In this document: piece after piece, positions 51,293 to 62,600 of the stretch
How the letters are laid out: each line of letters opens with the position of its first letter
Numbering within the stretch: position 1 is the first letter of the stretch
From: Kushneria pakistanensis
GTDB lineage: Bacteria; Pseudomonadota; Gammaproteobacteria; Pseudomonadales; Halomonadaceae
NCBI RefSeq assembly: GCF_014652795.1
Contig: NZ_BMZM01000001.1
Location: 248,001-312,000, forward strand
Direction: 5' to 3'
DNA: 64,000 nt
Made by a program: the position numbers and the translations under genes
Notes under the pieces: model-generated
The model's input: only the letters and a program-made list of their open reading frames with translations
Databases searched by the model: none
What the model was told of the DNA's origin: nothing

Positions 51293-52693
51293 ATGCAGAC
51301 CACGGACGCAGTACGCAGCGTCGATCAGTCCGACGGCGATATAGGCCCGCCTCATAAGGCAAAACGCCTGACATGGCAGGAAAAGGCCGGCTACGGCATC
51401 GGCGACGCCGGCGGTACCATCGTGACGGCACTGATCGGAAACTTTCTGACATTTTTCTATACCGATATCTTCGGCATTTCCCCGGCAATTATCGGCACCA
51501 TGTTTCTGACCCTGCGCATCATCGATGCCTTCACCGACCCGATGATGGGCATGCTGGCCGACAGAACGCGCTCGCGCTGGGGGCAATACCGTCCCTGGCA
51601 GCTCTGGGTCGCCGTGCCCATGGGGATCATTACCTTTCTGGCCTTCTATTCGCCGGCGTTTGATGGCAATGCCCTGATCATTTACGCGGTGGTCACCTAT
51701 GCGCTGCTCTCGCTGTGTTATACCGCCATCAACGTGCCCTACTGCGCGCTGGTCAACGTTATTACCCAGAGCCCGCGTGAGGTGGTCTCCTGTCAGAGCT
51801 ATCGATTTGCCTTGAGCGGCGGCGCGGCCTTTTGCGTCATGGTTGGCCTGCCGCTGTTGGCCGAATGGCTGGGGCAGGGCGATATCGCCTTTGGCTATCA
51901 GACGGGCGTGGCCGTACTGGCCGTCATGGCGGTGGTGATGTTTCTGATCTGCTTTGCAAGCGTTCGCGAGCGCGTCAATACCGGCGGTCGAAAGTTTCGC
52001 ATGAAGGAGCTGCTGGCCAATACCGTGAAAAACGATCAGCTGTTGCTGATGTTTTTCATCACCTTTCTGGTCATGAACATCTTCAACGTCAAGGGCGGCT
52101 CGGCGATCTATTTCATTCAGTACTATCTGGAAGGCTCACCCGCCTTTACTTCCTTCTTCTTCGGCGTGGCAACGCTTTCCGGCATCGTCGGCAGTATCGT
52201 GGTCAACCGTATCTCGCGGCGCATGGACACCAAACGCCTGTTTATTCTGACCAATATTGTGCTGGGGCTGGGCTCGTGTCTGGCCTGGGTGGTTCCGGGA
52301 GAGTATCGGGAGGTCTGGGTAGGGCTCAACCTGATTGGCTGTCTGATCCTGGGCTTTCTGTTGCCGCTCAACTTTTCCATGATGGCCTTCAGCGATGACT
52401 ACGGTGAGTGGAAAACCGGCAAGCGCACCTCCGGGATGACCTTTGCCTTCAATTTGTTTTTCATCAAGCTGGCCTGGGCAACCGGCGGCGCCATTGTCAG
52501 CTTTACGCTGTTTTTCGTCAGCTACGAGCCGGGCATGAACAATCAGACCGAGACCTCGCTGGCCGGGATCGTCCTGCTGTCGACGGTCATTCCGGGCCTG
52601 ATGCACTTTCTTCTGGCCTTTGTGACCGGTTTTTTCAAGGTCAACGAGTCGTTTCTGGACACCATCAAGCAGGACCTGGCGCAGCGCCAATAA
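51293..52693 (+). CDS. Glycoside-pentoside-hexuronide (GPH) family sugar:cation symporter
   Basis: A 466-residue, 12-helix transporter of the GPH family (MelB/XynP type): YGIGDAGGTIVTALIGNFL at the first helix, and the loop motif DAFTDPMMGMLADRTRSRWGQYRPW (key: DPMMG and RSRWGQYRPW, about 79-100). A soluble N-terminal stretch of about 25 residues precedes the membrane part. The start at 51293 follows GGAGGGG. It pairs with the GH127 gene downstream, suggesting import of an arabinose-containing oligosaccharide for cleavage in the cytoplasm. Confidence 0.88.
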   Translation: MQTTDAVRSVDQSDGDIGPPHKAKRLTWQEKAGYGIGDAGGTIVTALIGNFLTFFYTDIFGISPAIIGTMFLTLRIIDAFTDPMMGMLADRTRSRWGQYRPWQLWVAVPMGIITFLAFYSPAFDGNALIIYAVVTYALLSLCYTAINVPYCALVNVITQSPREVVSCQSYRFALSGGAAFCVMVGLPLLAEWLGQGDIAFGYQTGVAVLAVMAVVMFLICFASVRERVNTGGRKFRMKELLANTVKNDQLLLMFFITFLVMNIFNVKGGSAIYFIQYYLEGSPAFTSFFFGVATLSGIVGSIVVNRISRRMDTKRLFILTNIVLGLGSCLAWVVPGEYREVWVGLNLIGCLILGFLLPLNFSMMAFSDDYGEWKTGKRTSGMTFAFNLFFIKLAWATGGAIVSFTLFFVSYEPGMNNQTETSLAGIVLLSTVIPGLMHFLLAFVTGFFKVNESFLDTIKQDLAQRQ

Positions 52694-52774
52694 GCTGCGC
52701 CCCGGGGCATGAGCCGCGCATGACAGGCGGCTCGGCCGGTGCATGACCCCTGTATTCCACTGCATGGAGCGCAT

Positions 52775-54787
52775 ATGTCAACGTCTCATTCATCACAGTC
52801 GCACGACTCTCCATCTCCTGAAGCGACGCTTCAGGGGCCCGGCCTTCACGGCGCGGGGCGCATCAGCGACCGTTTCTGGTCACCCCGCCTTGAGCTGGTC
52901 CGGGATGTGGTGGTGCCCTACCAGTGGGAAGTGCTTAACGATCAGGTACCCGATGCCACGCCCAGCCACGCCATCGAGAACTTTCGCATCGCGGCCGGCG
53001 AGCAGCAGGGCACCTTTCACGGCATGGTGTTTCAGGACAGCGACGTTGCCAAATGGCTGGAGGCGGTGGCCTATCTGCTGCAGCACGAGCGTGATGAGAC
53101 GCTCGAGCAGCGCGCCGATGACACCATCGAGCTGATTGCCCGTGCTCAGCACGAGGACGGCTATCTCAACACCTACTTTACCTGTCAGGCACCGGGCGAG
53201 CGCTGGACCAACCTCTGTGAGTGCCACGAGCTCTACTGCGCCGGACACATGATCGAAGCCGCCGTGGCCTATTTCGAAGCCACCGGCAAGCGCCGCCTGC
53301 TGGAGGTGATGTGCCGCTTCGTGGATCATGTCGAGACAGTATTTGGTCACGAGTCCGGCCAGATCGCCGGCTACGACGGTCATCCGGAGATCGAGCTGGC
53401 GCTGATGCGGCTTTACGACGCCACCGGTGAACCGCGCTATCTGAAGCTGTGCCGTTTCTTTGTCGAGGAGCGTGGGCAGCTGCCGCACTTCTATGACCTC
53501 GAATGGGAGCGGCGCGGGCGCACGCATCATGATTTCGGCGCCGGTACCCAGCCGTTCATGCTGCACAAAAAGACCTACAGCCAGGCCCATGCCCCCGTGC
53601 ACGAGCAGGACCGCGCCGTCGGCCACGCCGTGCGCTTTGCCTACCTGTGTACCGGTATGGCCCAGTTGGCGCAGCGCAGTGATGACAAGGCGCTGCTGGC
53701 GACCTGTCGGCGGCTGTGGGACAACATGGCCTCGCGCCAGCTATATGTCACCGGTGGTATCGGCGCCCAGGCACCGGAAGAGTCCTTTACCACCGACTTC
53801 GATCTGCCCAACGACACGGTCTACGGTGAAACCTGCGCGGCCATCGGCGTGGTCTTTCTGGCCCGCCAGATGCTGGCCGCCGAGCCTGACCGGCGCTACG
53901 CCGACGTCATGGAGCGCGCACTTTACAACAATGTGCTGGCGGGCATGTCGCTGGACGGTCAGCACTTTTTCTACGTCAACCCGCTGGAAGTCGACCCGAA
54001 AGTGTTGGCGGATAACCCCATCCTCGAGCACGTCAAACCGGTGCGCCAGCGCTGGTTCACCTGTGCCTGCTGCCCGCCCAATCTGGCGCGATTGATTGCC
54101 TCGCTGGACCGCTACGTGGTGGGCTGCGCTGATGACACAGCCTGGGTGCATCTTTATATCGGCGGTGAATTCGAACTGCCGCTGTCAGCCGGTACCCTGA
54201 GACTCCATCAGGAGACCGACATGCCCTGGCAGGGCGCGGTGACGCTGACCATCGGTGCCGATGTTCCCGTTCAGGCCCGGCTTGCGCTGCGCATTCCCGC
54301 CTGGGCGGAAGGCTTTGAGGTCTCCCTTGACGGCGAGCGACTTGACGCTGAGATGTCCAGCAATGGTTATCTTGAGCTCGAGCGTCAGTGGCAGGACGGC
54401 GATCGAATCGCGCTGAGACTCGAGATGCCGGTACGCCGCGTCTATCCGCACCGCGCGCTGCGCCATGATGCCGGCAGGGTCGCGCTACAGCGTGGCCCGC
54501 TGGTGTACTGCCTGGAGCAGGCGGACAACGGCGAGCGGCTGCACGATATTGCGCTGCGCGAGGGAGGCATTGTGGATACGCTCGAGGGGACCGATGCCCT
54601 GAGCGGCATGACGCTGCTGCGCGCCGAGGCCCTGCGGGAAAACGCGGCGGGCGAGGCGCTGTATCGCTTTGACGACGCCCCTACCTACACCCGGACCGAG
54701 GCGGTGTTCGTGCCCTATTTTGCCTGGGCCAATCGGCAGGAAGGGGAGATGCGGGTCTGGACCCGGGAGCTGCCGCGTCGGGCGTAG
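52775..54787 (+). CDS. Glycoside hydrolase family 127 protein (beta-L-arabinofuranosidase-like)
   Basis: A 670-residue protein of the DUF1680/GH127 family, whose type member removes terminal beta-L-arabinofuranose using a zinc-bound cysteine nucleophile. The ligands are visible: YGETCAAIG (Glu-x-Cys) near residue 355 and the catalytic Cys-Cys in CACCPPNLARL near residue 430. There is no signal peptide, so it acts in the cytoplasm on imported sugar. ATG 52775 has TGGAG seven bases upstream. It follows the GPH transporter by 81 bases, almost certainly one operon. GH127 also includes other activities, so the substrate is tentative. Confidence 0.9.
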   Translation: MSTSHSSQSHDSPSPEATLQGPGLHGAGRISDRFWSPRLELVRDVVVPYQWEVLNDQVPDATPSHAIENFRIAAGEQQGTFHGMVFQDSDVAKWLEAVAYLLQHERDETLEQRADDTIELIARAQHEDGYLNTYFTCQAPGERWTNLCECHELYCAGHMIEAAVAYFEATGKRRLLEVMCRFVDHVETVFGHESGQIAGYDGHPEIELALMRLYDATGEPRYLKLCRFFVEERGQLPHFYDLEWERRGRTHHDFGAGTQPFMLHKKTYSQAHAPVHEQDRAVGHAVRFAYLCTGMAQLAQRSDDKALLATCRRLWDNMASRQLYVTGGIGAQAPEESFTTDFDLPNDTVYGETCAAIGVVFLARQMLAAEPDRRYADVMERALYNNVLAGMSLDGQHFFYVNPLEVDPKVLADNPILEHVKPVRQRWFTCACCPPNLARLIASLDRYVVGCADDTAWVHLYIGGEFELPLSAGTLRLHQETDMPWQGAVTLTIGADVPVQARLALRIPAWAEGFEVSLDGERLDAEMSSNGYLELERQWQDGDRIALRLEMPVRRVYPHRALRHDAGRVALQRGPLVYCLEQADNGERLHDIALREGGIVDTLEGTDALSGMTLLRAEALRENAAGEALYRFDDAPTYTRTEAVFVPYFAWANRQEGEMRVWTRELPRRA

Positions 54788-54813
54788 CGCTGGATATGGT
54801 GCCAGGCGGCGGT

Positions 54814-56145
54814 TTATTGCTTGAACCGCCGCTTCACTTCCACCTTCAGGCGGCCTTCGCCCAGCCGGGCTGTCAGCACTTCACCGGGGGTGGTGTCCTG
54901 CGCCCGGTGTACCACGCCGTTTGAGGATTCCAGAATCGCGTAGCCACGCCCGAGCACGGCCAGCGGGCTGACGGCGTTAAGCTCGCGTATCAGGCCTTCG
55001 AGCTGCTGGCGCTGCGTGGTGATCTGGCGCTTTGGAGCCGCCATCAGGCGTTGCTCCAGGGCATCAAGCCGTTCGCGGCGCTCGCGCAGTGTGCGGGCAG
55101 GCGATGTCTGCTGTAATCGGGCCTGATCGGTTGCCAGACGCTGATGAGATTGATCCAGCCGATGCGTCATGGCGCGTGCCAGCCGTGCCTGGAGATCATC
55201 CAGGCGCTGACGCTGCGCGCTTAACCGCTCGCCGGGGTGGCGAAGGCGCGAGGCGGCGTGATCCACGCGCTGGCCAAGCTGCTCGAGCTGGCGCTGCTGG
55301 GCGCTTTCCAGACGCTGCGTGAGCGTTGCCAGACGCTCCAGAATGTCCCGGCGGTCCGGCACCAGCCGTTCGGCGGCGGCCGAGGGCGTGGGTGCGCGAA
55401 CGTCGGCGGCCAGATCACTCAGCGTGGTGTCGATCTCGTGACCCACGGCGCTCATGACCGGAATCGGGCTGGCCTGAATGGCACGCGCCAGGCGCTCATC
55501 GTTGAAACACCAGAGATCCTCCAGGCTCCCGCCGCCGCGGGTGATCAACAGCGCATCAAAGCGTGCGTCACGCCCGGCGGCGGCCAGCGCGCGAATCATG
55601 GCTGTTGCGGCCTGATCGCCCTGGACCGGCACCGGCAGAACACTGACCTCCAGCAGCGGCCAGCGCGCCTGCAGGACGGCCAGCACATCCTGAAGGGCCG
55701 CGCCGCTGGCAGACGTGATGATGCCCAGATGCTGCGGTGGGCAGGGCAGCTCGCGCGCATTGGCAAACACGCCTTCGCCCTCGAGCTTTACCTTCAGCCG
55801 TTCCAGCGCGGCCAGCAGGGCACCGCGACCGGCCTCCTGGACCGCCTCGACGATCAGCTGATAATCCCCGCGCGCCTCGAACACCGACACCTTCGCCCGA
55901 ATGCGCACGCTGTCACCCTCACGCATGGGGGCGGCGACAAAGCGTGCCCGGTTGCGAAAGAGCGCGCAGCTGACCTGGGCGCGGTCATCCTTGAGGGTGA
56001 AGTAGAGATGACCCGAGGCCGGGCGGGACACGCGCGACAGTTCCCCTTCGACCCACACCTCGCCAAAGGTGTCTTCAAGCGTTAAGCGGGCGCGCCGATT
56101 GAGCTCGAAAACGCTCAGGGTCTCGTGGGGGGAAGACGGGGGCAT
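54814..56145 (-). CDS. xseA: Exodeoxyribonuclease VII large subunit
   Basis: XseA with XseB degrades single-stranded DNA to oligonucleotides. The 443-residue protein has an N-terminal OB-fold (FGEVWVEGELSRVSRPASGHLYFTLKD), the catalytic domain with GIITSASGAALQD, ITRGGGSLEDLWCFNDE and VGHEIDTTLSDLAADVRAPTPSAAAE (key residues GHE and D-T-T), and a long C-terminal coiled coil. GGAG precedes the ATG. xseB is not adjacent. It diverges from guaB. Confidence 0.96.
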   Translation of the reverse strand: MPPSSPHETLSVFELNRRARLTLEDTFGEVWVEGELSRVSRPASGHLYFTLKDDRAQVSCALFRNRARFVAAPMREGDSVRIRAKVSVFEARGDYQLIVEAVQEAGRGALLAALERLKVKLEGEGVFANARELPCPPQHLGIITSASGAALQDVLAVLQARWPLLEVSVLPVPVQGDQAATAMIRALAAAGRDARFDALLITRGGGSLEDLWCFNDERLARAIQASPIPVMSAVGHEIDTTLSDLAADVRAPTPSAAAERLVPDRRDILERLATLTQRLESAQQRQLEQLGQRVDHAASRLRHPGERLSAQRQRLDDLQARLARAMTHRLDQSHQRLATDQARLQQTSPARTLRERRERLDALEQRLMAAPKRQITTQRQQLEGLIRELNAVSPLAVLGRGYAILESSNGVVHRAQDTTPGEVLTARLGEGRLKVEVKRRFKQ

Positions 56146-56304
56146 GGCGGCTCCATGTGAGATGATTCAATTCGATGGCGTCAGTCTGGCATGCGGGCGC
56201 GTCGGTGTCTGCCGGTAGCCCTCTGGAAGACAGGCGCCTGGCGTTCAAGGCCCGCAAGAGGCTTTATGCATGGCGGCAATAGCGCGCAGCACGTGGCGTG
56301 TACA

Positions 56305-57851
<1,547 letters not shown>

Positions 57852-58011
57852 TGGCATGCACTGCCCGCGTGGGATCATGACCTTCATTGATCGATACGCG
57901 GGCAGGGCACGTCCATCGACTGCCGGGCAGTCCAGTTTGAAGAGCGGGAGGCGAAAGCTTCCCGCTCGCTGTTTATATCCTCGCCGTTCTCGGCCGTAGT
58001 AGAGAGATACC

Positions 58012-59586
58012 ATGACCGACATTCACGCCCACAAGATTCTGATTCTCGATTTTGGCTCCCAGTACACCCAGCTGATCGCCCGCCGCGTGCGCGAGATCGG
58101 GGTTTACTCGGAAGTGCGCGCCTTCGATATCACCGAAGAAGAGATTCGCGAATACAACCCCAACGGCATCATCCTCTCCGGCGGGCCGGAATCGGTCTCC
58201 GAGCTGGATTCCCCGCGCGCGCCCGAGTGCGTGTTCGAGCTGGGCCTGCCGGTATTCGGCATCTGCTACGGCATGCAGACCATGGCCGCCCAGCTGGGTG
58301 GCGCCACTGAAGGCTCCGAGAAGCGGGAATTCGGCTACGCCCAGATCAGCGTCTCCGCAGAAGATGACCTGCTGGGCGGCATCAAGGACCACATCGGTGA
58401 TCGTGGCGATGCGCTGCTGGACGTGTGGATGAGCCATGGCGACAAGGTCGCCCACGTGCCCGAGCAGTTCGAGATCACTGCCTCCACGCCGAGCTGCCCG
58501 ATCGCCGCCATGAGCTGGGCCGAAAAGCGCCTCTACGCGGTCCAGTTCCACCCGGAAGTGACCCACACCACCCAGGGCCAGCGCATCCTCGAGCGCTTCG
58601 TGGTCGACATCTGCGGCTGTGAAAAGCTCTGGACCCCGGCGAAGATCATCGAGGATCTCTCCGAGCGCGTTCGCGAGCAGGTCGGCGACCGTCATGTGCT
58701 GCTGGGCCTGTCCGGTGGAGTGGATTCCTCCGTGGTCGCCGCCCTTTTACACAAGGCGATCGGTGATCAGCTCACCTGCGTGTTCGTCGACAACGGCCTG
58801 CTGCGCAAGGACGAAGGCGCCCAGGTGATGGACACCTTCGCCCAGCACATGGGCGTGCGCGTGATCCGTGTGGATGCCGAAGACGAGTTCCTTGGCAAGC
58901 TCAAGGGCGTGAATGACCCGGAAGCCAAGCGCAAGGCGATCGGCAACACCTTTATCGACGTGTTCGACCGTGAAGCCGCGAAGATCGAGGGCGTCGATTT
59001 CCTCGCCCAGGGCACCATCTACCCGGACGTGATCGAATCCGCCGCCTCCAAGACCGGCAAGGCGCACGTCATCAAGTCGCATCACAACGTGGGCGGCCTG
59101 CCGGAGACCATGAAGCTCAAGCTGGTCGAACCGCTGCGCGAGCTGTTCAAGGACGAGGTGCGCAAGCTCGGCCTTGAACTCGGCCTGCCGTACGACATGG
59201 TCTACCGTCACCCGTTCCCCGGGCCGGGTCTTGGCGTGCGCATCCTCGGTGAAGTCAAAAAGGAATACGCCGACATCCTGCGCGAGGCGGACGCCATCTT
59301 CATCGAAGAGCTGCACAACGCGGACTGGTACCACAAGACCAGCCAGGCCTTCGCCGTGTTCCTGCCGGTCAAGTCCGTCGGGGTAGTGGGGGATGGCCGC
59401 CGCTACGAGTGGGTGATTGCGCTGCGCGCGGTGGAAACCATCGACTTCATGACCGCCCGCTGGGCGCACCTGCCGTATGAGCTGCTGGAGAAGGTCTCGG
59501 GGCGTATCATCAATGAGATCAGCGGCGTGTCGCGCGTGACCTATGATGTGAGCAGCAAGCCGCCCGCGACGATCGAGTGGGAATGA
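58012..59586 (+). CDS. guaA: GMP synthase (glutamine-hydrolysing)
   Basis: GuaA aminates XMP to GMP. The 524-residue protein has an N-terminal class I glutaminase (Cys in FGICYGMQ near residue 86, FHPEVTH), the ATP pyrophosphatase P-loop LSGGVDSS (about 234-241) and the C-terminal dimerisation domain ending TIEWE. A terminator follows 30 bases after the stop. The guaA 3' end is a known integration site for genomic islands; an accessory gene starts its 3' side 85 bases away. Confidence 0.98.
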   Translation: MTDIHAHKILILDFGSQYTQLIARRVREIGVYSEVRAFDITEEEIREYNPNGIILSGGPESVSELDSPRAPECVFELGLPVFGICYGMQTMAAQLGGATEGSEKREFGYAQISVSAEDDLLGGIKDHIGDRGDALLDVWMSHGDKVAHVPEQFEITASTPSCPIAAMSWAEKRLYAVQFHPEVTHTTQGQRILERFVVDICGCEKLWTPAKIIEDLSERVREQVGDRHVLLGLSGGVDSSVVAALLHKAIGDQLTCVFVDNGLLRKDEGAQVMDTFAQHMGVRVIRVDAEDEFLGKLKGVNDPEAKRKAIGNTFIDVFDREAAKIEGVDFLAQGTIYPDVIESAASKTGKAHVIKSHHNVGGLPETMKLKLVEPLRELFKDEVRKLGLELGLPYDMVYRHPFPGPGLGVRILGEVKKEYADILREADAIFIEELHNADWYHKTSQAFAVFLPVKSVGVVGDGRRYEWVIALRAVETIDFMTARWAHLPYELLEKVSGRIINEISGVSRVTYDVSSKPPATIEWE

Positions 59587-59615
59587 GGTTGTAGCAGTAA
59601 CTTGATTGAATGACG

Positions 59616-59645
59616 AAGCCCGCCAATTGGCGGGCTTTTTATTTT
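59616..59645. terminator. Terminator between guaA and the large helicase gene
   Basis: AAGCCCGCCAATTGGCGGGCTT is a perfect palindrome followed by TTTATTTT, lying between convergent genes. It serves guaA clearly and may serve the minus-strand gene, whose stop lies 27 bases away. Confidence 0.85.
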
Positions 59646-59671
59646 GGAATAGTAAAAAGGCGTATCAGCAT

Positions 59672-62600
59672 TTACCCCTGTGTCGAAAACCTCCAGTTTA
59701 TGCAGCTTTCCAGATAAGCGCGGTTCTCTGCTGAAAGTCGGGAAATGCCTGCATAACGAGAAAGCTCTAGAGTCTGATCATTACTATCCAGCAGCGAGGT
59801 TTCATGACGATCATAGAGCTCGGCGATCTCGGTCCGAGAAATATCACGAATCGAGCGATCCAGTCCTGATCGGAACGTAGTCCTCTTCGAGTAGCCTCCT
59901 GCTGTCCAAAGAAAATCGACATCGTTTTCGAGGTGTAGCTCGACGCGGCCTAAGGCGTTTGCGACCTGCTCGGAGATGCGTCGGCCGGTTCTTTGCCAGC
60001 CATGCATTTCAGAGATGCGCTTGCTCAGCAGGCTCAGGGGCATGGGGCCTTCACGATCGACAACGTCGGCAACAAGAAGCTCTAGAGTTGGAAGATAATC
60101 CTGTTGATGGAATAGCTCGGGATCTGGAATAGGCACTTCAGAGTTTTTAGTTGCTGGTTTCATTGGATCTCCCGATGAGATGACTCTTGTAGCTATGAGC
60201 CTCTCTCCTGTAGATGCCTCTTCTTTCCGCGCTGATTCAGGGGGTTGGTTCTTCATGGGCGAGTTTGAGGAAACGTCGTTTTCCTGCACAGGGTGTGTAG
60301 TGCTGTCATTTGCTTCGGCAATCTCTTTTTGGTCCACCAGCTCACGAGCGGCTTCCTCTGCAGCCCTTCTCACGCGGTCTGCTTCCAAGTGTTCCGTGAG
60401 GGCTGCATGAATTCGATCAACGACCATATTGGGGTTGCGAAACCAGTCGGTGGACCAGATCCGGAAAATAGTCCATCCAAGATTTTCAAGAACTGCCTGC
60501 CGAATCTTGTCCCGATCCCGCGCTGTGGCAGAGCCGTGATACGTTGCCCCGTCGCACTCGATACCAGCTAGATAGACGCCTGCGTGATCTGGATGAACGA
60601 CTCCTAGATCGATACGGAACCCTGAAACGCCGATCTGTGGACGAAGTTCCCAACCTCTGGCCTCAATGGCGTTCTTGACCGCGGCTTCGAAAACGTTTTC
60701 AACCGGCCCCAAAGATCCCTCGTCCTGCGCTGGCAGAGCAATTGAGCCACGTGCGGCGAAATCAAGGAAGCTTTTGAGGTGCTTCACTCCCGTGGCCTTG
60801 GTACGAGTGAGATCGATCTGGTCGGCCCGTATTGAGGCGAAGATGTGTAACTCCTGTCGAGCACGAGTCACGGCGACATTCAGGCGCTTTTCACCACCTT
60901 CCAAGTTTAGCGGCCCGAAGACCATCGAGAGCTTGCCTGCGTGATCCGGGCCAAAGGTGATTGAGAACAGCATCACGTCGCGCTCGTCGCCCTGAATGTT
61001 TTCAAGGTTCTTGACGATCACGGGTTCCTCTCGAGCGTCCTCGAAAAACCATTCCAGTTCAGGAGCTTGCCGCCGCTCTGCGTCAAGTAGATTGAGAATA
61101 AGTTCTTGCTGCTGAGCGTTGAATGTAATAACGCCCAGTGTCAGGCGCTCCTCTTCGGGACGTGTCAGCCATTCCTTCAGGCGACGCACGGTCATACGCA
61201 CAATAGCGCGCGCCTCGGAGTCGTTGGTGCGCTCTTGGCCTCGGCCGTAAACACCATCTATCTGGTGCAGCTTGACCGCTTCGGACGCAGTGGTCGGGGA
61301 GGGGAAGGTTATTAGACGGCCACCGTAATAGTGCCAGTTGGAAAAGGCGATGAGTGACTCATCGCGGCTACGGTAATGCCAGTTAAGCTGTTGGGTCGGA
61401 ATACCGGCTGAGGCCACTTCATCCAGAATGGAGGCCAGATCGCGCTCTGCTTGAGGAACGTTTTGACCGTCATCATTGCTACGGCCGAAGAAGTCTGTAG
61501 GGGGCAACTGCTTGGGGTCGCCGACGATAATCGCCTGTCGTCCCCGTGCGATTGCGCCAATGGCATCCCATGTGGTGATCTGGGATGCCTCATCGAAGAT
61601 GACAACGTCAAAGGCAGCTTGCCCTGCAGGAAGATACTGTGCCACCGACAGGGGAGACATGAGTACGCAAGGTGCCAGTTTAGTGAAGCTACCCGGCATT
61701 TCTGAGATAAGCGTCCGAATTGGCATGCTGGGCCGCTGGAGGGTCAACTGATGTCGGAGCGTGCCGAGCTCGGATCGTCGCGGCACAGTATCCTGTGCCG
61801 GCAGGCCGTGTTGGATACGGCTCAGGATCTGGCTCGCCGCCATTTCGGTAGCGCGACTGTCGAGTTCCCGGAAGCGTTTGATCGTGTCTTCATGTGCCCA
61901 GTGCGAAAAGCTACGTAACACTGCGTGGGCATCCATTGCGAGTGGCAGCCACCAAGCCGCATAGGCTGCTTTGAAGGCGGCTTCGACATCTCCGTCAAGG
62001 CGACCATCTTCGACTACTTCAACAAGGGGAGCCAAACCGGCAGAGTTTGCTTGCAACCGCACATTAACCCAACGCGTCCAGTCGGAGAGATAGTCCTTGC
62101 TGTTCAGAATATCTTCGAGGTGATGGGCGAGCTCAGACAGTGGAAGTTGTTTTGGGTCCGATTGTGAGATCTGTGCGAAATCTCTGGCACACTCCTCCCA
62201 AGCTGATCGCTTTTGCAAAAATAACGTGATCGCATTGCGCAGATCACCCGGCATACGCTGCGCTAGGCTCTGCCTGGATGCCTCCCAGCGGTTTTGATCC
62301 GAGACGGCCGGTGCGAGGGCATTCAGTGTTGCCACCAAGCTGCTTGCCTGCGCTATCCAGTCCATCAGTCGATCGGGATCTGTTTCCACGCCCGTGACCA
62401 CAGGGCATGGCAGTAATGCATTTTCCTTGATCTCATCCTGGATACGCCTGGCGTCGCTCATTGCGGCAATGTCCTGATCAGGGTTTGCCTGACCACTCTC
62501 GGCGTAGGTCTGTAGGAGTTTACGGACCGAAGACTTCGCGAGGATGGAGAACGGCCACATCTTCGTTTGGGCAAGCCGCCAATTCGCGTCCATTTGATCG

